A DNA stretch of 63,618 nt from Promicromonosporaceae bacterium (GCA_009783295.1 WRHK01000019.1:1-63618); one strand, 5' to 3'; positions 40,170 through 49,148 are shown, counted from the first letter of the stretch. The notes: a model not told the origin generated them from the letters alone. Numbers and translations are program-made.

Positions 40170-41240
40170 GTGATGGACCTCGACCTGTTCCCCCTGACCG
40201 ACCGGCTGCTGCACCTGACGACCCTGGCCGAGGTCGACCCCAGCCCCCTGCCCTCGTCCGCCGCCGACGCCGCCCTGCACGGCGCCGCGAAGTTCTGGAA
40301 CTGGTTCGTGGGCTGGCCCCTGCAGGTGCTGCTGATCCTGGCGATCGGCTCCGTGGTGCTCGTCGTGGTACGCCGCACCATCTCGCACGTCACCGACCGC
40401 ATCGCGCGCGGCTACCGGCGCGCCTGGCTCGACGCCCTCGAGGCCGGCGACACCGACGCGGAGGAGAGCGGCGGACGCCGCAAGAAGCGGGTCACGTTCG
40501 TCGAGGACACCCTCGGGCTGGTGACGCCCGAGGTGAAGCAGCGCCGCGCCCAGCGCGCCCGCACCATCGGCTCGGTGCTCAGCTCGGCGGCCAACATCAT
40601 CATCGTGACCGTGATGATCGTGTCGATCCTCGCCGCGGTCGGGGCGGGCGCCGTCGTGGCCAGCCTGCTCGGCGCGGCCGGCGTCGTCGGCGTGGCCGTC
40701 GGTTTCGGCGCGCAGTCGCTGGTGCGCGACTTCCTGTCCGGCATCTTCATCCTGCTCGAGGACCAGTACGGCGTCGGCGACGTCGTCGACCTGGGCGCCG
40801 GGGCCACCGGCACGGTCGAGAAGGTGGACCTGCGCCTCACGCACGTGCGCAACTTCGACGGCACGCTGTGGCACGTGCGCAACGGCGAGATCCTGCGCGC
40901 CGGCAACCGGACGCAGCAGTGGACGCGCGCCGTCGCCGAGGTGCGCGTGCCCGTCGGGTCCGACGTCGACCTCGTGCGCGCGGCCCTCGGCCGGGCGGTC
41001 GACTCGGTGCAGGGCGACGAGGCGCTGGCCGGCGAGCTGCTGGAGACGCCGAACGTGCGCGGCGTCGACGCCATCACCGAGGGCGCGTACTCGTTCACGA
41101 TGCACGCGAAGGTGCGCCCGGGCCGCGACGGCGACGTCATGCGGGCCCTGCTCGTGGCCGCCTACGCGCAGCTGCGCAAGGCGGGGATCATCGTCACCAC
41201 GGCCAAGCCGGATGCGGAGACGGCCATCGAGGCCTCCTGA
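40170..41240 (+). CDS. MscS-family mechanosensitive ion channel
   Basis: 356 aa. Three membrane segments: residues about 45-65, 140-165 and 168-195, the last being the pore helix (ASLLGAAGVVGVAVGFGAQSLVRDFLSG), followed by the beta domain ILLEDQYGVGDVVDLGAGATGTVEKVDLRLTHVRNFDGTLWHVRNGEI. It opens under membrane tension and releases solutes on osmotic downshock. A charged cytoplasmic loop (TDAEESGGRRKKRVTF) separates segments one and two. The start is GTG at 40170 or the next codon ATG at 40173. Confidence 0.93.
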   Translation: MMDLDLFPLTDRLLHLTTLAEVDPSPLPSSAADAALHGAAKFWNWFVGWPLQVLLILAIGSVVLVVVRRTISHVTDRIARGYRRAWLDALEAGDTDAEESGGRRKKRVTFVEDTLGLVTPEVKQRRAQRARTIGSVLSSAANIIIVTVMIVSILAAVGAGAVVASLLGAAGVVGVAVGFGAQSLVRDFLSGIFILLEDQYGVGDVVDLGAGATGTVEKVDLRLTHVRNFDGTLWHVRNGEILRAGNRTQQWTRAVAEVRVPVGSDVDLVRAALGRAVDSVQGDEALAGELLETPNVRGVDAITEGAYSFTMHAKVRPGRDGDVMRALLVAAYAQLRKAGIIVTTAKPDAETAIEAS

Positions 41241-41256
41241 GCCGTCTGCCTGAGAG

Positions 41257-41298
41257 CGTCAGACGCCGGCGACCCCCTGCGGGCACCGGCGTCTGACG
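41257..41298. terminator. bidirectional terminator between mscS and the EIIB gene
   Basis: Perfect 13-bp stem CGTCAGACGCCGG / CCGGCGTCTGACG with a 16-nt loop between two convergent genes. Confidence 0.7.
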
Positions 41299-41317
41299 TG
41301 TGGAGGCTGGGTGCGCG

Positions 41318-41551
41318 TCAGGCGCGCAGCGTGTCCATCTGGGCCGCGAGGTCGTCGGCCTCCGGGCCGACGATCACCTGGATCACGCGTCCCGACCGGA
41401 CGACGCCGAATGCGCCGGACTCCTTGAGTCGCGGCTCGTCGACCAGCGCGGGGTCGCTCACCTGCACGCGCAGGCGGGTGATGCACGGCTCGAGCTCCAC
41501 GATGTTCGTGGTGCCGCCGAGCGCCGCGAGGATCTGGTCAGCCTTGCTCAT
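41318..41551 (-). CDS. PTS system EIIB component (glucose/N-acetylglucosamine type), stand-alone
   Basis: 77 aa. The phosphocysteine motif is Cys23 in IVELEPCITRLRVQVSDP, and the second half VVRSGRVIQVIVGPEADDLAAQM fits EIIB of the Glc family. EIIB takes phosphate from EIIA and passes it to the sugar bound by EIIC. No EIIC, EIIA, HPr or EI gene is adjacent, so partners must be elsewhere. ATG at 41551 with GGAG at 7 nt. Confidence 0.93.
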   Translation of the reverse strand: MSKADQILAALGGTTNIVELEPCITRLRVQVSDPALVDEPRLKESGAFGVVRSGRVIQVIVGPEADDLAAQMDTLRA

Positions 41552-41675
41552 GTGGATCTCCGTCTCCTTGCGTGCGGTTCCGACCGCGCCGTTGCAGGTC
41601 ACTGCCCAGCCTAGTCCACGGATGCGGCCGTGACGCCGTGCGCGGTCCTTCGGCGCGGTCTGGCACGATGTGCCG

Positions 41676-42059
41676 GTGACAGATGGCGCGTTCTACGAGT
41701 CCGTCGGGGGGCACGAGACGTTCGTGCGCCTCGTGGACCGGTTCTACGAGGGCGTCGCGGACGACGACGTCCTGCGGGCGATGTACCCCGAGGAGGACCT
41801 GGGCCCGGCGCGTCGCCGGCTGACCATGTTCCTCGAGCAGTACTGGGGCGGCCCGACGGCGTACTCCCAGGAGCGCGGCCACCCGCGGCTGCGCATGCGG
41901 CACGCACCCTTCAAGGTCAACCCGGACGCCCGGGACCGCTGGCTCGCGCACATGCGCACCGCGCTCGACTCGCTGGGGCTCGCCCCGCTCGACGAGGCGC
42001 AGCTGTGGGACTACCTGGAGCGGGCGGCGCACTCGCTCCTGAACACGTTCGATGAGTGA
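41676..42059 (+). CDS. glbO: group II truncated haemoglobin (trHbO)
   Basis: 127 aa haem protein. The GGHETFVRLVDRFYEGVADDDVLRAMYPEEDLGPARRRL run, YWGGP with Tyr/Trp of the distal pocket, and the proximal His in LRMRHAPFKV are typical of group II truncated globins, which bind O2 and may scavenge reactive nitrogen or serve respiration. GTG at 41676 (VTDGAFYESVGG) was chosen; GTG at 41670 is also possible. It overlaps tesB by 8 nt, so the two are cotranslated. Confidence 0.92.
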   Translation: MTDGAFYESVGGHETFVRLVDRFYEGVADDDVLRAMYPEEDLGPARRRLTMFLEQYWGGPTAYSQERGHPRLRMRHAPFKVNPDARDRWLAHMRTALDSLGLAPLDEAQLWDYLERAAHSLLNTFDE

Positions 42060-42936
42060 CGCGCTCGACCGCCTGCTGGGCGTCCTCGACCTGCGCGAGA
42101 TCGAGGGCTGGGGCCCGCGTGGCGAGGAAGACGTGTGGCGCGGCGGCTCCGTGCCCGGGCTCGCCAACCGCGTGTACGGCGGCCAGGTGCTGGCGCAGGC
42201 GATCATCGCCTGCGGCCGCACGGTGCCCGCGGAGCGCGCGCCCCACTCCATGCACGCGTACTTCCTGCGCGAGGGCGCCCTCGACGCGCCGATCGACTTC
42301 GCCGTCGAGCGCCTGCGCGACGGGCGGTCGTTCAGCGCGCGGCGCACGCACGCGCTGCAGGACGGCAAGCCGATCCTGTCGCTGACGACGTCGTTCCAGG
42401 AGGACCAGCCCGGGTACGACTACCAGCGCCCCGCCCCGCAGGACGTGCCCCCGCCGGAGGACGTGCAGAGCGCCTTCGAGCTGCTGGGGTCGATCAACCA
42501 CCCGGCCGCGCGCTGGTGGTCGACCGACTCCGCGTTCGAGCTGGCGCACGTCGGCGGGTCACTCTACCTGGCCCCCGACGCGCACCCGTCGGACCGGCAG
42601 CGCGTGTGGGTGCGCGCCCGCCATGTGATCGACTCCGACGACCGCCTGCTGCACCGCGCCCTGCTCGCGTACGCGTGCGACCAGGTGATGCTGGAGCCCG
42701 TGCTGCGCGGGGCCGGCAAGTCGTGGCAGGACGTCGGCCCGCACGTGCCCGTCGCGAGCCTGGACCACGCCATGTGGTGGCACCGCGACGCGCGCGTCGA
42801 CGACTGGCTGCTGTTCGTCCAGGAGGCCCCCACGGCCCAGGGCGGCCGCGCGCTGGGCTTCGCCCGCGTCTACACGCGCGAGGGCGTGCTGGTGGCGAGC
42901 ATCGCCCAGGAGGGCATGGTCCGCCTGCCGGCGTGA
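42052..42936 (+). CDS. tesB: acyl-CoA thioesterase II (TesB)
   Basis: 294 aa with two hotdog domains. Domain one contains GLANRVYGGQVLAQAIIACGRTV and SMHAYFLREGALDAPIDFAVERLRDGRSFSARR; domain two ends with SLDHAMWWHRDARVDDWLLFVQEAPTAQGGRALGFARVYTREG, which holds the usual Asp, Thr/Ser and Gln catalytic set. It hydrolyses medium and long acyl-CoAs. Its ATG overlaps the end of glbO by 8 nt. It converges on a second hotdog thioesterase gene 6 bp away. Confidence 0.94.
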   Translation: MSDALDRLLGVLDLREIEGWGPRGEEDVWRGGSVPGLANRVYGGQVLAQAIIACGRTVPAERAPHSMHAYFLREGALDAPIDFAVERLRDGRSFSARRTHALQDGKPILSLTTSFQEDQPGYDYQRPAPQDVPPPEDVQSAFELLGSINHPAARWWSTDSAFELAHVGGSLYLAPDAHPSDRQRVWVRARHVIDSDDRLLHRALLAYACDQVMLEPVLRGAGKSWQDVGPHVPVASLDHAMWWHRDARVDDWLLFVQEAPTAQGGRALGFARVYTREGVLVASIAQEGMVRLPA

Positions 42937-42942
42937 CGGCCC

Positions 42943-43440
42943 TCAGTGGCGGAACGCGACCGGGTCCTCCTGGTACTCCTTCCAGGCCGTGCGCTCGTCC
43001 TCGGTGATGCGGCGGGGGCGGCCGGTCGCGGCGTCGATCACCACGATGGTCGTCGAGGCGCGCACGTACGGGTCGGCGCCCGACGCCGGGCCCGTGCGCG
43101 GGAACCCGCCGGGCGCGCCGTCGTGCACCTCGTAGCAGACCTGCAGGCTGGCGCCGCCGACGACGCCGATCCACAGCTCGACCCGCACCGGCGTGCGCGT
43201 GAACCCGAGCGGGCGCAGGTACTCGATCTGCTGCCCCGCCACGAAGGTGTGGCTGGAGGCGTGCGGCCCGGTCTCGAGGATGGCGGTGGGCCAGTCCTCC
43301 CCCACCTCGTCGGCCGAGTGCCGCCAGAACGCCGTGATGCGAGCCTCCTCGAGGAGGCGGAACATCTCGACGTTGTTGACGTGCTGGTACGCGTCGAGGT
43401 CGGACCAGCGGGTGCTCACGGGGACGTGCAGTCGGGTCAC
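42943..43440 (-). CDS. acyl-CoA thioesterase, 4HBT/YbgC-like hotdog protein
   Basis: 165 aa. The motif RWSDLDAYQHVNNVEMFRLLEEARI carries the Asp of the 4-hydroxybenzoyl-CoA thioesterase fold, and FVAGQQIEYLRPLGFTRTPVRVELWIG completes it. It probably hydrolyses short or aromatic acyl-CoA esters. GTG start at 43440; the upstream GntR gene ends 9 bp away on the same strand, so it may be the third gene of that unit. Confidence 0.88.
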   Translation of the reverse strand: MTRLHVPVSTRWSDLDAYQHVNNVEMFRLLEEARITAFWRHSADEVGEDWPTAILETGPHASSHTFVAGQQIEYLRPLGFTRTPVRVELWIGVVGGASLQVCYEVHDGAPGGFPRTGPASGADPYVRASTTIVVIDAATGRPRRITEDERTAWKEYQEDPVAFRH

Positions 43441-43449
43441 GCAGGCAGG

Positions 43450-43824
43450 CTATCCCGCGCCGAGGCGCTGCAGCGCCGCGTCGAGGGCCGCGTGCCCGGC
43501 GTCGTCGGGCAGGCCCAGCTGCCGCACGACGACGGCGAACGCGTCCGCGGCGGCGTCGACGTCGCCGGCGGCGGCGCGACGACGCCCCGGCCCCAGCACG
43601 CGCGTGCCGTGGCGGCCACGCGTCTCGACGAGGCCGTCGCGGGCGAGCTCGTCGTAGACGCGCGCCACCGTGCCGCGGGCCAGGCCCAGGTCGGTGGCGA
43701 GGTCGCGGATGGTGGGCAGCGGCGCGCCGGGCGCGAGCGTGCCGGCGACGACGAGCCGCTCGATCTGCCCCCGGAGCTGCTCGAACACGGGGACGGGCGA
43801 CGCCGGGTCGACGTGCACGATCAC
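43450..43824 (-). CDS. GntR-family regulator (YtrA type), second copy in the window
   Basis: 124 aa. Winged helix: VPVFEQLRGQIERLVVAGTLAPGAPLPTIRDLATDLGLARGTVARVYDELARDGLVETRGRHGTRVL, with a short Ala-rich tail. The GTG at 43824 overlaps the stop of the membrane protein gene by 4 nt (GTGA). Here the order is membrane protein first, regulator second, the reverse of the pair at 22.8 kb. Confidence 0.9.
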   Translation of the reverse strand: MIVHVDPASPVPVFEQLRGQIERLVVAGTLAPGAPLPTIRDLATDLGLARGTVARVYDELARDGLVETRGRHGTRVLGPGRRRAAAGDVDAAADAFAVVVRQLGLPDDAGHAALDAALQRLGAG

Positions 43825-44654
43825 GCGTCGACCACCGGCCGCACCACGTCGGCGGGCGCGACCCTGCGGGGCGGCCGCGGGGACGCCTTGACCAGGCAGA
43901 CGACGGCGCCCACGAGCCCCCCGAGGGAGACGACGACGGCCAGCACGCCCGCACCGTCGGGCAGGCCCGACCCGAACCAGGCGACGGCCAGCGCGCCGCA
44001 CGCGACCTCCAGCCACGCGACGGTGCGCCCCGCGAAGGCCCGCAGGTTGCCGTCGACCACGAGCGCGCGGGGGGCCAGGGCGGCCCGCCGGCGGTGCCGC
44101 ACGGCGTGACGCGTCAGCGCGCACAGGCCCGCGGCGACGGCGCAGATCAGCGTGGCCGCCAGCGCCCCGGCGCCGCGCCCGGCGACGAGCAGGGCGAGGC
44201 CGCCCGCGACGGCGAGGCCGGCGAGCCAGCGGGCGGCGGTCACCTGGGTGCCGCCCGGCAGCGCCGGCCGGGGCGCGAGGGACGCGCTGGCGCCGGCCGC
44301 GAGCGGCAGCCGCAGCCGGTACGTCTCGGCCGAGAGGGCACCGAGGAGCACGCCCGCGATGCCGCAGAAGAGCGGGTCGGCGAGGGGCCCGTTGCGGCCG
44401 ATGCCCACCGTGAGCGTCCCGCCCCACGCGATGCCCACCGTCACCCCGAACGCGACACCGAGCAGGCCACCGATCCGCCGGTGCGCGCGCAGCCTTGCCA
44501 GGTAGCGGGCGTACACCTCGGCCTCGTCGGGCGGGACGAGGGCCGTGCCGGCGAGCCACGCGGCGTCGCGGCGGCGGTCGGCGGGGCGCCCCATCCCGAG
44601 CACGACGAAGGCCGCCACCAGCAGGACCACGAGCACACCGAGCCACGCGGTCAT
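43821..44654 (-). CDS. multi-pass membrane protein cotranslated with a GntR regulator
   Basis: 277 aa with six or seven hydrophobic segments and a soluble stretch (residues 24-60: RPADRRRDAAWLAGTALVPPDEAEVYARYLARLRAHRR). No named family recognised; similar proteins of this size often accompany YtrA-type regulators. The ATG at 44654 is preceded by GGGAGG. It is divergent from a hypothetical anchored protein gene across an AT-richer region. Confidence 0.72.
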   Translation of the reverse strand: MTAWLGVLVVLLVAAFVVLGMGRPADRRRDAAWLAGTALVPPDEAEVYARYLARLRAHRRIGGLLGVAFGVTVGIAWGGTLTVGIGRNGPLADPLFCGIAGVLLGALSAETYRLRLPLAAGASASLAPRPALPGGTQVTAARWLAGLAVAGGLALLVAGRGAGALAATLICAVAAGLCALTRHAVRHRRRAALAPRALVVDGNLRAFAGRTVAWLEVACGALAVAWFGSGLPDGAGVLAVVVSLGGLVGAVVCLVKASPRPPRRVAPADVVRPVVDA

Positions 44655-44675
44655 CCGCGCACCTCCCTCTCGATC

Positions 44676-44707
44676 TTTGGACCATTGTCATAGTAGGTTG
44701 AGCCAAA
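44676..44707. promoter_or_regulatory. divergent promoter/operator region
   Basis: Inverted TTTGG (44676-44680) and CCAAA (44703-44707) flank an AT-richer stretch. On the plus strand TTGTCA, 17 bp, CATAGC can serve as a promoter for the downstream gene. A plausible target of the neighbouring GntR protein. Confidence 0.4.
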
Positions 44708-44736
44708 CATAGCGCCCACGCGCCCTAGGAGGAAGC

Positions 44737-45378
44737 GTGTCCGACCCGACGCTCGCCGAGCTCGTCCCGCCCCGCACCCGCCGACGCAGCGCGCTGACCT
44801 TCGCGGGGGCGGTGCTCGTGCTGGTGGCCGCCGCGTTCTCGCCGTGGGTGCTGCGGCCCGGGTTCGCGGACAACGGCGGGGGCGCGGGGTGGGGTGCCGG
44901 CGCAGGTGACCGCACCCTCGTGCTCGCCGTGCAAGCCACGCCACGCGCCTGGCCCGCCGCCACGATCACCGGGGTCGTCGCGCCCGCCGGGACGCACGTC
45001 GTCGGCGCCTGGGCGCTCGACACCGACGCCGCCAACGCCGCGATGCCCTCCGCGCTACCCGCCCAGACGGGCGCGCCGCAGACGTGGCGCGAGGCGATGG
45101 GCGCCCTGGTCCCGGTCGAGCTCCTCGACGCGACCACGGCGCTCCCGCAACGCGTGACCGGCGGCCGGTCCGTGACGGTCGCGATGGCGCTCCGGGTCGA
45201 CGACTGCGCGGCGCTCGCGGCGCAGGTCGCGGCCGACGATGCCTCGACGTCCGCCGTGCCCCTGCTGCGGTGGCGGTCCGTGCTCGGCACGCCCACGACG
45301 TCGAAGGCGAGCGCGTCGCTCGGGCCGGCGTCGGAGACCGCGCTCGACGCGCTGCGGACGGCGGGGGTCTGCCCCTAG
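44737..45378 (+). CDS. hypothetical membrane-anchored protein
   Basis: 213 aa. One N-terminal membrane segment (ALTFAGAVLVLVAAAFSPWVL, residues 19-39) after a short basic cytoplasmic leader, then an extracytoplasmic domain of about 170 residues with two Cys (VDDCAALAAQ and the near-terminal GVCP) that could form a disulfide. No family recognised. GTG start with TAGGAGG at 5-6 nt. Divergent from the membrane protein / GntR pair and possibly under the same control. Confidence 0.7.
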   Translation: MSDPTLAELVPPRTRRRSALTFAGAVLVLVAAAFSPWVLRPGFADNGGGAGWGAGAGDRTLVLAVQATPRAWPAATITGVVAPAGTHVVGAWALDTDAANAAMPSALPAQTGAPQTWREAMGALVPVELLDATTALPQRVTGGRSVTVAMALRVDDCAALAAQVAADDASTSAVPLLRWRSVLGTPTTSKASASLGPASETALDALRTAGVCP

Positions 45379-45385
45379 GGGTCGC

Positions 45386-45411
45386 GTGGTCTCGACAGGC
45401 TCAACCGCCGG
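45386..45411. repeat. short REP-like palindrome, copy 2
   Basis: GTGGTCTCGACAGGCTCAAC and following CGCCGG, in the 48-bp gap between two convergent genes; same family as at 6655 and 50968. Confidence 0.6.
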
Positions 45412-45426
45412 TCTGGGTGGCCGGCG

Positions 45427-47124
45427 TCAGGACGCCGCGATCACCGCCGCCGTCCGCGCGCGGGACAGCGCGGCCATCTCGTCGGCCACCGGTACGCGCA
45501 CCAGGTCGTCGGCCACCCGCACCACCGACTCCCGCAGGCGCTTGCGGGCGCGGGCGGCCCGGCGTCGGGCGCCGATACCCGCGGCGACCCGCGCGACCAG
45601 CGCGACCAGCAGCCCCAGCACCACGCCGCACACCACCAGCACCGTGCCCCACGGCACGTCCACGCCGTCGCCGTCGGCGCCCCAGGCGCGCCCGCCCACG
45701 GTGAGCACGGGCGTGGGCAGCTGCGGCAGCTGGAAGTACGCGAGCAGGAACGCGGCGCCGAGCCACAGCAGGCCCGCGACCGCGACGGCGAGCACCAGCC
45801 ACTGCAGCACGTTGACGGCCCGCCACCACAGCGGCCGCCGCCCCGCCTCGAGACGCGTGCCCGCGACCGCCTGGTCGAGCGAGTCGGGCAGCCGGTCGAG
45901 GCCCTCCTGGGCGCGGTGCCGCGCCGAGAGCACCCACGGGTCGGGCGCGCCGGCCGTCATCTGGTCGACGTAGGCGCGCACCGCCGTCGCGGTCGCGGCG
46001 CGCACGCCCGGGCGGGCGGTGGGCATCGAGGTGCGGGCGAGGTCAGGTCGGTCCTCGGGGATGCGGTCGGCGTCGGGGCGCAGACCCAGGCGGCGCAGCG
46101 GGTCGGGGCGCAGCCGCCCCACCCACCGGGTCAGGGGCCAGCCGGTGGCCTTCCGGGCGTCCTTGACCGCAGAACGCCGCACGGCCTCCGTCACCACGGG
46201 CACGCCCGCCGCGTCCTCGAGCGCCGCGTTGAGCGCCGCCCGCGCCTTGTCGCTCGCGCGGTCCGACGCCGCCCGCCCGCACAGGGCGACCATGCGGTCG
46301 GCGACGGACTTCTCGTCGAGCGCCAGCCGGGTGGTCGCCGCCTCGCGCCGCTGCGCCGCCTCGGCGAGCAGCCCCCGCAGCTGGTCGATGCCCTCCCCCG
46401 TCTTCGCAGACGCGGCGAGCACGCGCGCGCCGCCCAGCCCGTCGGCCACGACGAGCCGCTCGAGGTCCGCCCGCATGGCCTCGGCGTCGGCGTGGCTGAG
46501 CCGGTCGATCTGGTTGAGCACCACGACCACGACCTCGGAGCGCCCGGCCAGGGGTCGCAGGTACCGCTCGTGCAGGGCGGCGTCCGCGTACTTCTGCGGG
46601 TCGACCACCCAGACGAGCAGGTCGGCGCGCTCCACGAGCCGCTCGGCCCGCACGCGGTGCTCGACGACGACGGAGTCGTGGTCGGGCAGGTCGAGCAGCA
46701 CCAGGCCCGTGGTGATCCCGGCAGGCGTGCGGTGACGGCGGAACAGCCCGCCGGTCCGGCCGGGCTCGTCCTCCGGCACCGGGCCGGCCTTCATCTCGTG
46801 GCGGGTGGGGACGTCGAGCCAGTCGAGCAGCGGGTCGGCGCCCGGGCCCCAGACGGCGGCGAGGGCGTGCGACGTCGTCGGGCGGTGCACGCCCGGCTTG
46901 GCGATGTCGGTACCGGCGACGGCGTTGAACACGCTCGACTTGCCGGACCCGGTGGCGCCGGCGAGCGCCACGACGGTGTGCTCGGCCGACAGCCCGCCGC
47001 GGTCGCGGGCGCGGGCGACCACGCGGCGGGCGTCGTCGAGCAGGGGCCCGTCGAGGCGGCCGGCGGCCTCGCGGATGGCGAGCTCCAGGGCGGCGGTGCG
47101 GCCTTCGAGGTCGATGCGGCTCAC
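45427..47124 (-). CDS. dynamin-like/YfjP-type GTPase B1 with two C-terminal membrane segments
   Basis: 565 aa. GTPase domain: P-loop GATGSGKSS (56-64), switch region KPGVHRPTTSHAL, G3 LLDLPDHDSV, G4 VVLNQIDRL, G5-like AASAKTGEG. A charged middle region follows, then two membrane segments (VLQWLVLAVAVAGLLWLGAAFLLAYF and WGTVLVVCGVVLGLLVALVA) and a basic C-terminal tail. It is the partner of the GTPase A1 gene upstream, joined by a 4-nt ATGA overlap. Bacterial dynamin-like proteins usually work as pairs in membrane remodelling or repair; the exact role of this pair is not known. Confidence 0.86.
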   Translation of the reverse strand: MSRIDLEGRTAALELAIREAAGRLDGPLLDDARRVVARARDRGGLSAEHTVVALAGATGSGKSSVFNAVAGTDIAKPGVHRPTTSHALAAVWGPGADPLLDWLDVPTRHEMKAGPVPEDEPGRTGGLFRRHRTPAGITTGLVLLDLPDHDSVVVEHRVRAERLVERADLLVWVVDPQKYADAALHERYLRPLAGRSEVVVVVLNQIDRLSHADAEAMRADLERLVVADGLGGARVLAASAKTGEGIDQLRGLLAEAAQRREAATTRLALDEKSVADRMVALCGRAASDRASDKARAALNAALEDAAGVPVVTEAVRRSAVKDARKATGWPLTRWVGRLRPDPLRRLGLRPDADRIPEDRPDLARTSMPTARPGVRAATATAVRAYVDQMTAGAPDPWVLSARHRAQEGLDRLPDSLDQAVAGTRLEAGRRPLWWRAVNVLQWLVLAVAVAGLLWLGAAFLLAYFQLPQLPTPVLTVGGRAWGADGDGVDVPWGTVLVVCGVVLGLLVALVARVAAGIGARRRAARARKRLRESVVRVADDLVRVPVADEMAALSRARTAAVIAAS

Positions 47125-49148
47125 TGGTCACCGTTCCTGCGGCCGAACACGCGGCTCCACCAGCCCGGGCGCTCGGTCGCGTCGTCCGGTTCCGGGGTGT
47201 CGGCGCGCACGGCCGGGACCGGGAACGACGCCGGCCGCTCGGGCTCGCGGACCGTCCCGGCGCCGCGCAGCAGGCGCCCGGTCCAGGGGCGGGTGGTCCC
47301 GTCGGGGGCGCTGGGACGGGTGGCGCGCTCGTCGCGGGACGCCCCCTCGACGCGGCGCGCGGCGTCACGCAGGCCGGCTCCCCCGGCGTCGGCGGTGCCC
47401 AGCGCGTCGAGCTGTGCGGTGTACCGGGCGGCCTGGCCGGTCATGACCGCCTGGACCCGCGCGGTGAGCCGCTGCTTGGCCTGGGCGGCGAGGCGGCGCA
47501 CCGCGTCGTCGCCGAACACCGCCTCGAGCAGCTTCTGGCCGACCAGGGCGGTGCCGCCGGCGATGCCGATCTCGGCGCCGGTCAGCCCGGCCGTCGACGC
47601 GAAGACGATGACCATGAGGCTGACGCCCAGAGCGTTCACGCCCAAGGACAGGGCGCGGGCGGTGCCGCGCTTGGAGGCGCCCTGCTCGCGGACCAGCGTG
47701 AGCACGTCGCCCTGCCACGCGCGCACCTGCTCGGCGATCTCGGAGCGCAGGCTCGCGCTGGTGCGGCTGAGCTCGAGCCCGTCGAGCAGCGTGGTGCCGG
47801 CGGCGTCGCCGCGCCACGACTCGTAGGTGCGTTCGGCGGCAGCCTCGGCGGAGTCCAGGATCACCGACTCCAGCCCGCTGGCGATGGCCTGCTCCACCTG
47901 CGGGGCCTGGGTGGGCCGGCCGCGGAAGAACCCGACGACCAGGTCGCGGACCTTGCCCACACCCTTCTCGATCGCGCGGAAGAACTCGCTGGTGCCCACG
48001 AAGTCCTGCCAGCGGGCCAGCACCTCGCCGCGCAGGATCGCGCCGTCCGACGTCGCGGCCTCCACGGCCCGGACGGCGTCGGCGTGGTGCCGCTCGACGG
48101 CGTCGCGCAGGCGGGTGTCGGCGGACTCCTGGAGGTCGGCGGCGTCGGCGAGCTGGACGGCGCGGCGCACCAGGTCGTCGACGACGCCGTCGCGCGTGGC
48201 CGTGATGACGCGTCGGCGGGCCTCGGGGTCGCCGCCCAGGCCGGAGAGCCAGGTGGACACCTCGGCGACGGACGCCTCGGGCAGCAGGCCCTCGTCCAGG
48301 GCGGTGGGGCCGGACTCGGCGGCCTCGGGGACCACGAAGATGGGGGCGTCGCCCAGGCCGTGCTCCGCCGTCATGCGGCGCAGGTCGTCGGCGACGGCCT
48401 CCGCACCGGGGTCCACGCGGTCGAGCACCAGGGCGACCTGCGCGCGGCGGGCGGCGGCGGAGCGCAACAGCTCCCACGGCACGGCGTCGGCGTAGCGGGC
48501 GGCGGTGGTGACGAAGAGCCACAGGTCGGCGGCGCCCAGCAGCTCGGCGGCGAGCTCCCGGTTGGCCGTCTCGACGGAGTCGACGTCGGGGGCGTCGAGC
48601 AGCGCGAGGCCCTGTGGGATGCCCTCGGAGGCGACGAGCCGCAGCGTCCGGGTGGGCGCGGGGCGGTCGGCGCCCCACGCGGAGGCGTCCGTCCCCGAGG
48701 TCACGCGTGCGAGACCCGGCAGCACCCGGTCGGTCGTGAACCAGCGGGCGTCGAGCGGATGGTGCACCAGCACGGGGGCGCGCGTGGTGGGGCGCAGCAC
48801 GCCAGGCGCGGTGACGTGCTCGCCGAGGATCGAGTTGACGAGAGTCGACTTGCCGGCGCCCGTCGAGCCGCCGACCACCACGAGAAGAGGCGCCTTCTCG
48901 GCGCGCAGGCGCGGCAGCAGGTAGTCGTCGAGCTGGTCGACGGCCGCCGCCAGGTCCGCGCGGGCGGCGTGGGCGTTCGGGGTGTCGAGCGGCAGGCGCA
49001 GGGCGTGGAGCCGGGCACGCAGCGCGTCGAGCGCGTCGATGAGGGCCGCGGCCTCGCGGTGCGAGGTGAGAGCCTCCGCCTGGCTCGTGCCGGCGCCGTC
49101 GTCCGCCGCTGCGGGAGGCGGCGGGGGGACGTCGTCGGGCACGGTCAT
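47121..49148 (-). CDS. dynamin-like GTPase A1
   Basis: 675 aa. P-loop GGSTGAGKST (93-102), then LGEHVTAPGVLRPTTRAPVLVHHP (switch), G3 LLDAPDVDSVE and the G4-like VLDRVDP in place of NKxD. A long helical middle region is followed by a hydrophobic hairpin (LGVNALGVSLMVIVFASTAGLTGAEIGIAGGTALVG) that probably inserts in the membrane, and a disordered C-terminus. ATG at 49148 chosen because GGTGAGG lies at 9 nt; an ATG three codons upstream is too close to that site. Paired with B1 and paralogous to A2 at 53.2-54.9 kb. Confidence 0.85.
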   Translation of the reverse strand: MTVPDDVPPPPPAAADDGAGTSQAEALTSHREAAALIDALDALRARLHALRLPLDTPNAHAARADLAAAVDQLDDYLLPRLRAEKAPLLVVVGGSTGAGKSTLVNSILGEHVTAPGVLRPTTRAPVLVHHPLDARWFTTDRVLPGLARVTSGTDASAWGADRPAPTRTLRLVASEGIPQGLALLDAPDVDSVETANRELAAELLGAADLWLFVTTAARYADAVPWELLRSAAARRAQVALVLDRVDPGAEAVADDLRRMTAEHGLGDAPIFVVPEAAESGPTALDEGLLPEASVAEVSTWLSGLGGDPEARRRVITATRDGVVDDLVRRAVQLADAADLQESADTRLRDAVERHHADAVRAVEAATSDGAILRGEVLARWQDFVGTSEFFRAIEKGVGKVRDLVVGFFRGRPTQAPQVEQAIASGLESVILDSAEAAAERTYESWRGDAAGTTLLDGLELSRTSASLRSEIAEQVRAWQGDVLTLVREQGASKRGTARALSLGVNALGVSLMVIVFASTAGLTGAEIGIAGGTALVGQKLLEAVFGDDAVRRLAAQAKQRLTARVQAVMTGQAARYTAQLDALGTADAGGAGLRDAARRVEGASRDERATRPSAPDGTTRPWTGRLLRGAGTVREPERPASFPVPAVRADTPEPDDATERPGWWSRVFGRRNGDQ

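Noticed and set aside
37883-41296. 1137-codon open frame on the plus strand over malQ and mscS
   Set aside because: Low-complexity translation; malQ and mscS are clear in their own frames.
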